This document shows, piece after piece, positions 7,342-15,164 of a stretch of 38,234 bases of DNA. Position numbers and translations under genes: made by a program. The notes under the pieces are model-generated. The model searched no databases and was not told the origin of the DNA. It saw only the letters and a list, made by a program, of their open reading frames with translations. The DNA is taken from positions 1 through 38,234 of the IMG/VR virus record IMGVR_UViG_3300030520_000070; one strand, written 5' to 3'. This DNA comes from a virus. Within the stretch, counting starts at the first letter, position 1, and every line of letters begins with the position of its first letter.

Positions 7342-8334
7342 ATGCTCAAAAAATTGTTTGCTGCGATTGGTCTTGGTTCTGCCGCTGCCGCCGCCCCGGG
7401 CAAAGCGGCTGTCGCAATCTATTCGCCTTATACGAGCGAATCCTCCAACGTTATTTACAATTTGTTGTTTTGTGATGACCTCGCTGCATTCAAGGTGAAG
7501 CCGGGCGCGAGCCCTACGCACTGGCATCAGGTTCTTTTTTCCGAACCGGGCGACGTCGCGGCATTGGAAGCGCTTGCTGCCGACGTCAATCAAGAGGGGC
7601 GCATTCGATATCTGGCGTTTTCCAAGCTTCGCGGGCTTGGAAAATCCGTTCCGCCGAAGATTTCGCTTGGCGTGATCGTTGAAGTTCCGCTGGCGGGCGG
7701 TCTTGATACGCTGGCCGCGTTTTCGGAGGGCGGGGTTCGATACATCAATCAATCGGGTAAGCTCGTCGTGATTGAAGGCGTGGAAAATTTCTCGCTCATG
7801 GTCAAGCGCTTGTTTGCCGCATCGGAGCCGCTCGTGGCGCGGATCGGACCGTGGGACAAGCCGCGACTGGCGCCGCCAAAGCAAAGTAATGTGCGTTTGA
7901 CCTTCCTGGTATCTGACGGCATGTATTTTGGCGAAGGGCCGATGCTGGTGATGGAGCATGAAGCCTTGGCTGGACCGGTCATTCATTGTGCAACCGCGTT
8001 GCTTCAGGCTGTCGTCGCAACGGGCACGGCGCCGGTCGCGGCACGGAACATGGATCAGCCGAACAAGTCGGATGCAGATTGGCAGCCTAGTCCGGCGCAA
8101 TCTGAAGAAATCAACAGATTCTGCAACGGCTGGCAATTGATCGCCGGCCAAGTGTTCTCGATGAAACAACAAGGCAAGCCAAGATCACAATCGCCTGGCA
8201 CCAACCAACTCTACGAGAGAATTGCAGATGAGATTTATTCGCCCGATTCTTCTATTACGAGTCAGGAGATGGCGCGCGCTTTTGCGCACCAGCTTTGCCT
8301 TCCGCTGATCAGAGACATCATCAGAAACAGATGA
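7342..8334 (+). CDS. Hypothetical 330-residue protein (accessory)
   Basis: Not recognised. The N-terminus (MLKKLFAAIGLGSAAAAAPG) is short and hydrophobic but lacks a clear cleavage site. The remainder reads as a soluble alpha/beta protein of two similar-sized parts: residues 20-155 (VAIYSPYTSESSNVIYNLLFCDD... to VVIEGVENFSLMVKRLF) and 175-330. No catalytic motif is evident. It overlaps the next gene by 4 nt (ATGA at 8331-8334), so the two form an operon and probably act together. Codon use looks like that of a chromosomal gene rather than of a phage structural gene. Confidence 0.7.
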   Translation: MLKKLFAAIGLGSAAAAAPGKAAVAIYSPYTSESSNVIYNLLFCDDLAAFKVKPGASPTHWHQVLFSEPGDVAALEALAADVNQEGRIRYLAFSKLRGLGKSVPPKISLGVIVEVPLAGGLDTLAAFSEGGVRYINQSGKLVVIEGVENFSLMVKRLFAASEPLVARIGPWDKPRLAPPKQSNVRLTFLVSDGMYFGEGPMLVMEHEALAGPVIHCATALLQAVVATGTAPVAARNMDQPNKSDADWQPSPAQSEEINRFCNGWQLIAGQVFSMKQQGKPRSQSPGTNQLYERIADEIYSPDSSITSQEMARAFAHQLCLPLIRDIIRNR

Positions 8335-8816
8335 AAAAACACGCTTTTCCAATGGCTGCGTGCCTGGCGCTTGGCGGCTTGTTTGCCTTTCTCCCTGCGT
8401 TCGCGCAGGAGGGAAGTTCGGCAGAATCGCTGCTTGTCGTTGTGGGCGATCCGATGCCGGCGGTGCGCTTCGGGCACGAAGATCATTGCACGGGCATGCA
8501 GGAGATCGATCGGGGCAGCGGCGGCAAGGTGAGCCGGTTGAATGTCATTCTTGCGGCGAATACGCAAAACTGGATCAGTTTGGTGGGCGAGGTCAAGGGC
8601 GGGAAGTGCGAGAGCGTGACCTCGCTCGTGCCTTTGGCGGGCGTCGGCTATATCGCCAAGTTGAGCAAGCTGAGCTGCAATACGGAGCTGTTTCAGGCGA
8701 GGAAGGGCGAGGCGCCGCTTCTGATCAAAACCGGCAACGAATCGATGATGAAAACGCTGCTGTGCGCGGCGTCCACCGGCCCGGCTGATCAAGCGGGGGT
8801 GATGTGCGGCGCGTGA
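8331..8816 (+). CDS. Small exported hypothetical protein
   Basis: A 161-residue protein started at 8331, where ATGA overlaps the preceding stop; an in-frame upstream ATG at 8295 is less likely. It has a clear signal peptide (MKKHAF, hydrophobic core, AFAQ cleavage near residue 26). The mature part is small and carries four cysteines (HCTGM, KCESV, SCNTE, LLCAAS) plus a terminal Cys (MCGA), consistent with a disulphide-bonded periplasmic protein. No family is recognised. Coupling to the 330-residue protein suggests a shared task. Confidence 0.7.
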   Translation: MKKHAFPMAACLALGGLFAFLPAFAQEGSSAESLLVVVGDPMPAVRFGHEDHCTGMQEIDRGSGGKVSRLNVILAANTQNWISLVGEVKGGKCESVTSLVPLAGVGYIAKLSKLSCNTELFQARKGEAPLLIKTGNESMMKTLLCAASTGPADQAGVMCGA

Positions 8817-8830
8817 GGCTGTGCACAGCC

Positions 8831-8970
8831 ATAGGTCGGATGGCCGCCCCAGAAAAGCGTAGCGCCTTCCGGCCGGGCGGCGATCCGCGCATGGTGCGGC
8901 ATTTTGATATGTCGGTTTCATACGTCGGATAACGCCTTCGGCTCACCTAGGCGGCCCCATCCGACCTACC
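8831..8970 (-). repeat. Repeat family B, copy 2 (inverted)
   Basis: Begins ATAGGTCGGATGGCCGCCCC and ends CATCCGACCTACC, and contains the AGCGTAGCGCCTTCC and CGTCGGATAACGCCTTCGGC motifs of the family in reverse orientation to the copy at 6231. It follows the last accessory gene directly. Confidence 0.8.
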
Positions 8971-8993
8971 GCCTGTAGAAAAATTTGAATCAG

Positions 8994-9114
8994 CGCTTGC
9001 CCGTTCAGGACATGCGGCATTATCATACGAAGTACGGGGCGGGTTTGCTCGTCCGGAGAAAAGCCTGCTGATTCAAATCGGCGGGCTTTTTGCATTGTTG
9101 CGCCATGAAAATTG
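8994..9114 (+). ncRNA. Promoter-hairpin-terminator unit, copy 1 (candidate leader RNA)
   Basis: A 121-bp unit repeated at 9455-9575 (106 of 121 identical, no gaps). TTGCCC (8997-9002), an 18-bp spacer and TATCAT (9021-9026) look like a sigma-70 promoter. A transcript from about 9033 would hold a hairpin GGGCGG/UCGUCC (9037-9054) and then an intrinsic terminator with stem 9060-9072/9077-9089 and T5, giving an RNA of about 60 nt. Differences between copies keep both stems paired, using G-U pairs here. Placed between the putative late regulator and terminase, it resembles lambda pR'-tR'. A host regulatory RNA is the alternative. Confidence 0.6.
9060..9091 (+). terminator. Intrinsic terminator of leader unit 1
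   Basis: The stem AAAGCCTGCTGAT pairs with ATCGGCGGGCTTT (with two G-U pairs), with a 4-nt loop TCAA and a TTTTT tail. The A-run on the 5' side also gives it activity potential on the minus strand. Confidence 0.85.
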
Positions 9115-9122
9115 TGGGGTTG

Positions 9123-9234
9123 TCGGTCGGATGGCCGCCCCTGGAAAAACGTTGCGCCTTCCGACCGGGCGGCGATACGCGTATGGGGCGATATTTCATG
9201 CGTTGGATGACGCCTTCGGCGCATTCGACTTACG
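9123..9234 (-). repeat. Repeat family B, copy 3 (inverted)
   Basis: GTCGGTCGGATGGCCGCCCC to GCATTCGACTTAC, with the same internal motifs as 8831-8970 (GCGCCTTCCGACCGGGCGGC and GGATGACGCCTTCGGC). It separates the two leader units. Confidence 0.75.
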
Positions 9235-9349
9235 GGCATGGGGCGGGTGGCGATCCGATGAGGGAGATTGCAAGTCGGCTCGCTTTGTCGGATCAAGACG
9301 TCGTTCGTCAAACACAGAATTCCTTAGCTTAAGCGAACGTGGTCGGTAA

Positions 9350-9399
9350 AGGGACGTCCCTCACCCCCACCCCTCTCCCGCCTGCGGGCGAGGGGAGTT
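9350..9399. repeat. Palindromic repeat family A, single copy
   Basis: The core CCCCTCTCCCGC-CT-GCGGGCGAGGGG lies at 9370-9395, preceded by the typical flank ACGTCCCTCACCCCCA. This is a half unit without an inverted partner close by. Confidence 0.8.
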
Positions 9400-9454
9400 T
9401 CACCGAGCGTGAGAAAACGGCTGTTTGATCTGCTCAAATAAATAGTTTAAAAAC

Positions 9455-9575
9455 CGCTTGCCCGTTCAGGACATGCGGGCATATCATTACAAGTACGGGG
9501 CGACTTTGCTCGCCCGGAGAAAAGCCCGCTGATTGAAACCAGCGGGCTTTTTGCATTGTTGTGCCCTGAAAATTG
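9455..9575 (+). ncRNA. Promoter-hairpin-terminator unit, copy 2 (candidate leader RNA)
   Basis: Second copy of the 121-bp unit. The promoter is TTGCCC (9458-9463), 18 bp, TATCAT (9482-9487). The first hairpin is now fully Watson-Crick: GGGCGA/TCGCCC (9498-9515). The terminator stem is AAAGCCCGCTG/CAGCGGGCTTT with T5. It is the last promoter-like unit before the small terminase (9961), so read-through from it would transcribe the whole late operon in the presence of an antiterminator. Confidence 0.6.
9521..9552 (+). terminator. Intrinsic terminator of leader unit 2
   Basis: The 11-bp perfect stem 9521-9531/9540-9550 has an 8-nt loop and a T5 tail. This is one of the strongest terminators in the window, standing about 400 bp upstream of the packaging genes. 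Confidence 0.9.
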
Positions 9576-9599
9576 CAGGGCCGTAAGTATGGGCGATAT

Positions 9600-9960
9600 T
9601 CTCATACGCCGGATGACGCCTCTGCTCCCCAGGCGGGCCGATCCGATCTACGGCCTGCAACTTTGAGGGTGACAGCCGGTTGGATCGCTCCTGTTGCGCT
9701 TGGTCTTGTGCCCTTGCGCTGGCGGAATCGCCAGTATCCAGGCACCGCCAGCCGCCGCCACGCTTGATGTCTTTTGCGCTTGCATTGCCTATGCATGCGG
9801 CGCGTCGACTAGTGGATTCCCTCATTCTATTTTTGATGCGATGCCGGTGCTGTTGCCGCGGTATTTTTGATCGGGCGATGTGGCGCGATCGTTCGCCTGC
9901 GTGTTGTGCGCGGGCGTCTTTTATTGCGGCGGCGCTGCGGCCGGCGATGGCGGGAGGGTG
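9600..9960. other. Untranslated late leader before the small terminase
   Basis: There is no convincing gene. Short frames here (for example 9680-9961) are Cys/Arg-rich with no ribosome site or recognisable domain. The interval may simply be late-transcript leader. Confidence 0.4.
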
Positions 9961-10722
9961 ATGGGTCGCAAGTCCAAATTGACCGATGCAGCGTGGGAAG
10001 CCATTGCTGCACGCTTGCGCGGCGGCGAGACGGTGCGCGAGCTGGGACGCGAGTTTGGCGTGAGCGAGGCGACGATACGCTGGCGCTTGCCGGCGTTGAG
10101 GGTGAAAGCGGATGCGGCCGCTGACGATGGTTCGGCGTTGGGAAGCGCGGTACAGGCTTCCTTGCCATCGCTTGAGCCGGCACAAGCTGCGCTGCGCTTG
10201 CCGTCGCAGGCGTCATTGCGGACCTTGTCGCCCGGCGCTGCGCGATCGTCTGCGCAAGCTTCATCGCAATCCTCTGCACCATTCCCGTTGACGCCATCGG
10301 CACAAACAGTAAGCCGCCAGCTTGCCGCCACGCTTCTCGTCGTTACCGATCATCTGTCCGGTGCGGCGTTGACGGGCGCGGAGATGGCGCGCTGCCTGGC
10401 TGAGATGGCGCAGGAGCAGGTGGCGCAGCTTGGGCTGATCGCGCAGAGTGCGCAGGATGGTTCGATCACGCAAGATTCCCAACGCGCTGCGCCGTCGATG
10501 CTGGTGGAGGCGATCAAGCGCATCCAGTTGTTGACGGCGGCGTCGAACAATGCGGCCGAGCTGGGGATGAATTTGCTGAAGGCGAACAAGGAACTGACCC
10601 ATGCCGAAACGGAGCCGACGCCGGTTACGATCGCTTTCACGGTGAAGGATGCGCGAGTCGATGCGGACGATAACATTTTCGCTGAACCGGCCGCAGGCCA
10701 GGTTCCTGCAGCTGCCGCATAA
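9961..10722 (+). CDS. Terminase small subunit
   Basis: A 253-residue protein. The N-terminus (residues 5-50) is a helix-turn-helix of the type used by small terminases to bind packaging DNA: LTDAAWEAIAARLRGGETVRELGREFGVSEATIRWRL. The middle is Ala/Ser/Gln-rich and flexible. The C-terminal part (about 120-220) is helical and probably oligomerises or contacts the large subunit. ATG 9961 is preceded by GGGAGGG. The gene overlaps the start of the large terminase by 74 nt in another frame, tightening the pairing. The acidic end (DARVDADDNIF) is typical of the interaction tail. Confidence 0.8.
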   Translation: MGRKSKLTDAAWEAIAARLRGGETVRELGREFGVSEATIRWRLPALRVKADAAADDGSALGSAVQASLPSLEPAQAALRLPSQASLRTLSPGAARSSAQASSQSSAPFPLTPSAQTVSRQLAATLLVVTDHLSGAALTGAEMARCLAEMAQEQVAQLGLIAQSAQDGSITQDSQRAAPSMLVEAIKRIQLLTAASNNAAELGMNLLKANKELTHAETEPTPVTIAFTVKDARVDADDNIFAEPAAGQVPAAAA

Positions 10723-11977
10723 GTTCAAGGCTTACGTGGCCGGGTTCGGCAGCGGCAAGACCTATGTGGGCTGCGCCGGCATGGCGGCGCATTTCTGGCG
10801 CTGGCCCGGGGTCAATCAGGGGTATTTTGCGCCGAGCTATACGCAGATCCGCGATATCTTTTATCCGACGATGGAAGAGGTCGCGGAGGCGATGGGCTTG
10901 CGCGTGCTGGTGAAGAAGACCGATCACGAGGTTGATGTATTCGAGGGCGGCAGCTATCGCGGCACGGTGATTTGCCGTTCGATGGAGCGGCCCGAGACGA
11001 TCGTGGGTTTCAAGATCGGGCATGCGCTGGTCGATGAGCTCGATGTGCTGGCGCCGGAGAAGGCGCGCACGGCCTGGCGCAAGATTATTGCGCGCATGCG
11101 CTACAAGATCGATGGCCTGCAAAACGGCATCGACGTGACGACCACGCCCGAGGGTTTCCGCTTCGTGCATGAGCAGTTTGTGAAGGCGGTGCGCGAGCAG
11201 CCGGGACTTGGCGATCTGTACGGCATCGTGCAGGCGAGCACGTTCGATAATGCGGCCAATCTGCCGCACGATTATGTCGATGCGCTGATGGCGTCGTATC
11301 CGCCGCAGTTGATCAAGGCGTATCTGCGCGGCGAGTTCGTCAATCTGACTTCGGGCGCGGTGTATCCGGATTTCGACCGGCGCTTGAATCATACCGACGA
11401 GATCATACGCGAGCGCGAGCCGCTGTTCGTCGGCATGGATTTCAATGTGATGAACATGAGCGCGTGCATCAACGTGATCCGCGACGGCTGGCCGATGACG
11501 CTGGCCGAGCGCATGAATGTGCGCGATACGCCGGCGATGGCGCGGATGCTGCGCGAGGAGTTTTTGGCGAAGGGGCATCCGGTGCGGATTTTTCCTGATG
11601 CCTCGGGGAAGCATGCTTCCAGCCGCGACGCGAGCGAATCGGATTTGTCGATCCTGCGCGAGGCGGGGTTTGTGATCGAGTCCGACGCGGCCAATCCGGC
11701 GGTGAAGGATCGCGTGAATGCGTATAACGCGCTGATCTTGAACGCGCAGGGCGAGCGCAAGTGGAAGATCAATACGCATGCCTGCCCTGTTACGACTGCG
11801 TCGCTGGAGAAGCAGGTGTGGGGCGAGGATGGGGCGCCGGACAAGCGGGCGGGGCATGATCATGCGAATGATGCGAATGGGTATTTTTTGGTGAAGAGGT
11901 GGCCGATTGTGCGGCCTGCTGTTGCTGCGGAGGTTCGGGCGGCTCGGGTTGTGCGGGTGGGGTATGTGGGGCGGTAG
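10649..11977 (+). CDS. terL: Terminase large subunit (packaging ATPase and nuclease)
   Basis: A 442-residue packaging motor that pumps DNA into the prohead and cuts it. Walker A is GFGSGKT (residues 32-38); Walker B is ALVDELD with the acidic pair 129-130. The C-terminal RNase H-like nuclease has its acidic residues in VGMDFN (Asp264), RIFPDASG (Asp317) and GHDHANDANGY (Asp404/Asp408). All key residues are present, so the enzyme looks functional. The start at 10649 has GAAGG just upstream; ATG 10661 is the alternative. It is followed by an 800-bp gene-free gap with repeats, unusual inside a head operon. Confidence 0.95.
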   Translation: MRESMRTITFSLNRPQARFLQLPHKFKAYVAGFGSGKTYVGCAGMAAHFWRWPGVNQGYFAPSYTQIRDIFYPTMEEVAEAMGLRVLVKKTDHEVDVFEGGSYRGTVICRSMERPETIVGFKIGHALVDELDVLAPEKARTAWRKIIARMRYKIDGLQNGIDVTTTPEGFRFVHEQFVKAVREQPGLGDLYGIVQASTFDNAANLPHDYVDALMASYPPQLIKAYLRGEFVNLTSGAVYPDFDRRLNHTDEIIREREPLFVGMDFNVMNMSACINVIRDGWPMTLAERMNVRDTPAMARMLREEFLAKGHPVRIFPDASGKHASSRDASESDLSILREAGFVIESDAANPAVKDRVNAYNALILNAQGERKWKINTHACPVTTASLEKQVWGEDGAPDKRAGHDHANDANGYFLVKRWPIVRPAVAAEVRAARVVRVGYVGR

Positions 11978-12060
11978 GGTGTTTTTTTACTGTCGTTTTT
12001 TGGGCGAGAAATGATGCCTTCCTCGGCTCGCAGGTGACCGCGTTCGGGCGACTGGCCGAT

Positions 12061-12100
12061 CACCCCTCGCCCGCGGGCGGTGAAGGCGGGGCTCGGCGGG
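12061..12100. repeat. Palindromic repeat family A, degenerate copy
   Basis: The flank GACTGGCCGATCACCCCTCG and a degraded palindrome (CCCTCGCCCGCGGGCGG) match the left outer part of family A. It is the left boundary of the repeat-filled gap 11978-12778, in which I see no gene apart from the portal start. Confidence 0.6.
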
Positions 12101-12136
12101 CCACGTAGGCAAGCATGCTTTTCGCCGACGGAACGA

Positions 12137-12156
12137 CACTCGCTTGCAAGCGAGTG
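12137..12156. repeat. Perfect 20-bp palindrome
   Basis: CACTCGCTTGCAAGCGAGTG at 12137-12156 is fully self-complementary. Symmetry like this suits a dimeric DNA-binding protein, or could form a short hairpin in RNA. Confidence 0.7.
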
Positions 12157-12167
12157 TCTCCTCCCTA

Positions 12168-12210
12168 TAGGGGCGCCCGGCGTAGGGGCGCCCGGCGTAG
12201 GGGCGCAGGG
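12168..12210 (+). repeat. 15-bp tandem repeat
   Basis: TAGGGGCGCCCGGCG is repeated twice exactly (12168-12182, 12183-12197), with a third, truncated copy. GGGGCGCCCG is itself nearly self-complementary. Confidence 0.85.
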
Positions 12211-12365
12211 GAGGAGGGCGGGCGGCGTGCCGATGAGGGACGTTGCGTATCGATTGCTTTCTTAAAATCTTTCCGGTCACAAATCCTCATGTTTTTTGCT
12301 TTTAGCTGAGCCAGATCACAACGTCCCTCACCCCCAGCCCTCTCCCGCCTGCGGGCGAGGGGAGT
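12200..12365. repeat. BIME-like composite repeat, copy 2
   Basis: A left half with degraded palindrome (GGGGAGGAGGGCGGGCGGCG) is followed by GCCGATGAGGGACGTTG. After an A/T-rich spacer comes the right half: CCAGATCACAACGTCCCTCA and palindrome core 12338-12362. Left and right inner flanks are inverted copies of each other (GAGGGACGTTG versus CAACGTCCCTC). Confidence 0.75.
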
Positions 12366-12450
12366 ACGGTCAGCGCGACATTGAGCGCATGCTGCTATGC
12401 GTACTTGTGTATTTGAATCATTTTGTTCGCGGTAAACAGTCCAGTATTAC

Positions 12451-12746
12451 TAGAGCTCATTCCATAAATAGGGGCCTGATGCATTTTCACCAGGAAAGGC
12501 GCTGGCAAGGCGTGCGACGCGTCTCGTGGCGGGGCCACGAGCAAGGACTAGGCGTCCCCGAGCGAACGCGGCCAGCGCCTTTCCTGGACTCGGCGTCCCC
12601 GTGAAAACCCGGAGGGAACGCGCTATTTGGGCGGTGCGCGTTGTTGTGCCGCTTGCACAGGGACCCACCCTGTGCGGCGCGACACGCCTGGCGCCCCATC
12701 CCAAATAGCGCGTTTGCACAGGCCCCTATTTATGGAATGAGCTCTA
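12451..12746. mobile_element. 296-bp MITE-like element, copy 1
   Basis: Bounded by perfect terminal inverted repeats of about 26 bp (GAGCTCATTCCATAAATAGG inward), each flanked by TA, as expected of Tc1/IS630-type TA target duplication. It contains no transposase. Inside are two large stems: CCAGGAAAGGCGCTGGC/GCCAGCGCCTTTCCTGG around a CTCGTGGC/GCCACGAG hairpin, and GCGCTATTTGGG/CCCAAATAGCGC around GCACAGGG/CCCTGTGC. A copy identical at 294 of 296 positions lies at 28758-29053. The right end is only 32 bp from the portal start. Confidence 0.85.
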
Positions 12747-12778
12747 CTTACGCGATACCAACCAACAGCCCCATACCC

Positions 12779-14206
12779 ATGTTCAAACTCCTCCAATCCA
12801 AACTCGGCCGCGACAAAGACTACCCCGAGCGCACGGCCAGGCTGCAGAGTTTGCAGCATGTCCTCAAGGGTACGCTGTATGACGTGTTGCGCCATCCGTT
12901 TCATGACGAGCGCAATGGCGCGGGCGAATATATTCCGCTGCGCGAGCGGCGCCCTTGTGTGCGCTCGAACACCTGCCGCGTCGTGGTCGACGATTCGGTG
13001 GCGCTGCTGTTCTCCGATGGGCATTTTCCCACTGTGGAGCTGGCCGACGGCGCTCAGAAGGCCACGTTGGCGCGCATTCTGAGGGAGGCGCGTTTCAACG
13101 AGGTGATGATCGATGCGGCCACGCGCGGCAGTGTCGGCTCGGTGGCGTTGCACTTTCAGGTGCTGGGCGGGCGCGTGTTTCTGAAGGTGCTCGACACCGC
13201 GCTGTTGACGCCGCTGTGGCAGCAGGGCGCGCCCGACAAGCTCGCGCGCGTGGTGGAGAAATACAAGGTTAATGGCGAGGCCTTGCGCGCAGCGGGTTAT
13301 GCGATTGCCGATGGCGATTTGCCGGCGATGTTCTGGTTCCAGCGCGTGTTCACCGGTGTTGCGGAAGAATGGTATCTGCCGTGGAAGGTGGCCGATGCGA
13401 TCGATGGTTTTCAGCCGCGGCTCGATCCCGAGCGGTGCGTTACGCATGCGCTGGGCTTTGTGCCTGTCGTGTGGATACGCAATCTGCCTGGCGGCGATGA
13501 TGTGGACGGCTTGCCGACGTTTTGCGAGGAGGCGATCGATACGCAGATCGAGATCGATTACCAGCTCTCACAGGCCGGGCGCGGGTTGAAGTATTCGTCG
13601 GACCCGACGCTGTTGATCAAGGAGCCGTCCGGCAGCGGCGGCGATCCGATTGTGAAGGGCGGCGCGAACGCCATCGTGGTCGACGAGAAGGGCGATGCGA
13701 AGCTGCTGGAGATCAGCGGCAAGGCCAGCGAGGCGGTGCTGGATTACGTGAAGTTCCTGCGCGAGATGGCGCTGGAGACGATGCACGGCAACCGCGCGCA
13801 GCCGGATAAATTGAGCGCGGCGCAATCGGGCCGGGCGATGGAATTGATGATGCAGCCGCTGGTGTGGCTGGCCGACAAGCTGCGCATCAGCTATGGCGAA
13901 CGGGGAATTGTCGAAGTCGCCGTCATGATTTTGCGGGCGTCGCGCGTGCTGCCGTTGGTGTTTGCCAATGGCGAGCGGGTGGTACCGTTTGATGCGGATC
14001 AGGCAGTGTCGTTGCGCTGGCCGCGCTGGTTTGCGCCTACGGCTGCGGACCTGGCGCAGATTGCGGCGACCTTGTGCCAGTTGTGCGCGGCGTCGTTGAT
14101 GTCGCGCGAGACGGCGATCAAGGTGCTGGCGGCGCAGTATGACATTGATGATGCGGCGGCGGAGCGGGCGCTGGTTGAGGAGGAGATGGCGTTGGAAAAC
14201 ACTTGA
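12779..14206 (+). CDS. Portal protein
   Basis: A 475-residue portal, forming the ring at the capsid vertex through which DNA passes. The length, the N-terminal region with ERRPCVRSNTCRVVVDDSVALLF, the central core (FVPVVWIRN...FCEEAIDTQIEIDYQLS) and the C-terminal helical part fit the SPP1 gp6-like portals. Start chosen at ATG 12779 (MFKLLQSKLG); the frame is open back into the MITE, with another ATG at 12737 right at the element's end. Neither start has a Shine-Dalgarno sequence, so the MITE insertion may have changed initiation. It is followed by family A and B repeats instead of the usual MuF-type gene. Confidence 0.85.
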   Translation: MFKLLQSKLGRDKDYPERTARLQSLQHVLKGTLYDVLRHPFHDERNGAGEYIPLRERRPCVRSNTCRVVVDDSVALLFSDGHFPTVELADGAQKATLARILREARFNEVMIDAATRGSVGSVALHFQVLGGRVFLKVLDTALLTPLWQQGAPDKLARVVEKYKVNGEALRAAGYAIADGDLPAMFWFQRVFTGVAEEWYLPWKVADAIDGFQPRLDPERCVTHALGFVPVVWIRNLPGGDDVDGLPTFCEEAIDTQIEIDYQLSQAGRGLKYSSDPTLLIKEPSGSGGDPIVKGGANAIVVDEKGDAKLLEISGKASEAVLDYVKFLREMALETMHGNRAQPDKLSAAQSGRAMELMMQPLVWLADKLRISYGERGIVEVAVMILRASRVLPLVFANGERVVPFDADQAVSLRWPRWFAPTAADLAQIAATLCQLCAASLMSRETAIKVLAAQYDIDDAAAERALVEEEMALENT

Positions 14207-14302
14207 TGGTGTTTGGGCGAGTGCGCTTTATTCTTTTGCGAATGCGAGAAGTTCAACTTTGCGCTGCTCGCAGGTGATGCCTTTAGGACGACTGGCCGGT
14301 CG

Positions 14303-14328
14303 TCCCTGTCCCGCCTGCGGGAGAGGGG
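14303..14328. repeat. Palindromic repeat family A, single copy
   Basis: The flank GACTGGCCGGTCGTCCC precedes the palindrome TCCCGCCTGCGGGA and AGGGGAGTT. It stands in the 314-bp gap between portal and scaffold, which also holds a family B copy and no gene. Confidence 0.75.
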
Positions 14329-14380
14329 AGTTACAGCGGCTGCTCCAGGTAAGCTGGCGATTGATATTCGGTCAGTTTCC

Positions 14381-14428
14381 TAGGTCGGACGGCCGCCCCG
14401 TCGGAAGGCGCTGCGCTTTTCCGACCTG
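14381..14428 (+). repeat. Repeat family B, short copy
   Basis: TAGGTCGGACGGCCGCCCCG runs directly into TCGGAAGGCGCTGCGC, TTTTCCGACCTGC, giving the family's hairpin with little of the internal part. Confidence 0.75.
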
Positions 14429-14520
14429 CGGCTGCTCCAGGCGAGCCGGTGACAGGATTGACTTTGCAATGCGTAGTACCAAATCAAGCAGTACCCATAC
14501 AACTCTAACAGGAGGACTCG

Positions 14521-15096
14521 ATGTCCGATAACGCCTCATCATCCGCCGCGGCGGCGAAATCCGGCAACCCCTTGCTCGACGCGCCGCTCGAGGATATTCC
14601 AGATCAATGGCGCGAGCACGCGCGTGAGTTGCGGCGCGAGAATGCCAGGTGGCGTGAGATGGCGCGGCAGCAGGACGAATCGGTGCAGCAGCGCCGCCTG
14701 GACGACGCCGTGGCTGCGGCGCGGCGAGAGCATGAGAGCAAGACGGCTGCCCTGCTGCAGTCTGAACGTGCTGCGGCGGGCCGGCGCATTGTGGCGGCCG
14801 AGGTGCGGTCGGCGGCGCTGGCGCTGGGGATACAGGATCTCGATGCCTTGACGCTGCTCGATACTTCTCGCATTGCGGTCGACGCCGATAGCGGCGAGGT
14901 CGATGGCGTGCGCGAGCTGCTGGAGCAGTTCAAGGAGGCCAAGCCCTATCTGTTTCGCGGTGCGCCCAGGGATACGACGCAGACGCGCGGCGTACCGCCT
15001 GTTGCCAATGGCAGGAAGTTCGATGCGCGGCACGCTACGCGGGAGGAGCTGGCGTTGGATGCGAGGGCTCGGGGGTTGAATATCAGGCAGTTTTGA
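14521..15096 (+). CDS. Putative head scaffolding protein
   Basis: A 191-residue protein with an excellent ribosome site (CAGGAGGACTCG) before ATG 14521. Residues 30-90 are strongly charged and predicted coiled coil (WREHARELRRENARWREMARQQDE). An acidic/hydrophobic middle and a Pro-rich link follow, and the C-terminus is basic (HATREELALDARARGLNIRQF), the usual capsid-binding end of scaffolds. Placement between portal and major capsid is the classical scaffold position. No protease domain is seen. Confidence 0.75.
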   Translation: MSDNASSSAAAAKSGNPLLDAPLEDIPDQWREHARELRRENARWREMARQQDESVQQRRLDDAVAAARREHESKTAALLQSERAAAGRRIVAAEVRSAALALGIQDLDALTLLDTSRIAVDADSGEVDGVRELLEQFKEAKPYLFRGAPRDTTQTRGVPPVANGRKFDARHATREELALDARARGLNIRQF

Positions 15097-15164
15097 TTGC
15101 GGGCTGGCCGGTCGCCCCTCGCCCGCAGATGCTGGTCATTGCCCACAAGTCTTGGCACTACTAA

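Noticed and set aside
9680-9961. 93-residue frame before the small terminase
   Set aside because: Cys/Arg-rich composition typical of chance frames, no ribosome site and no domain.
12450-12719. Minus-strand 89-residue frame, identical at 28757-29026
   Set aside because: It lies wholly within the MITE, is identical only because the element is duplicated, and shows no protein-like features or ribosome site.
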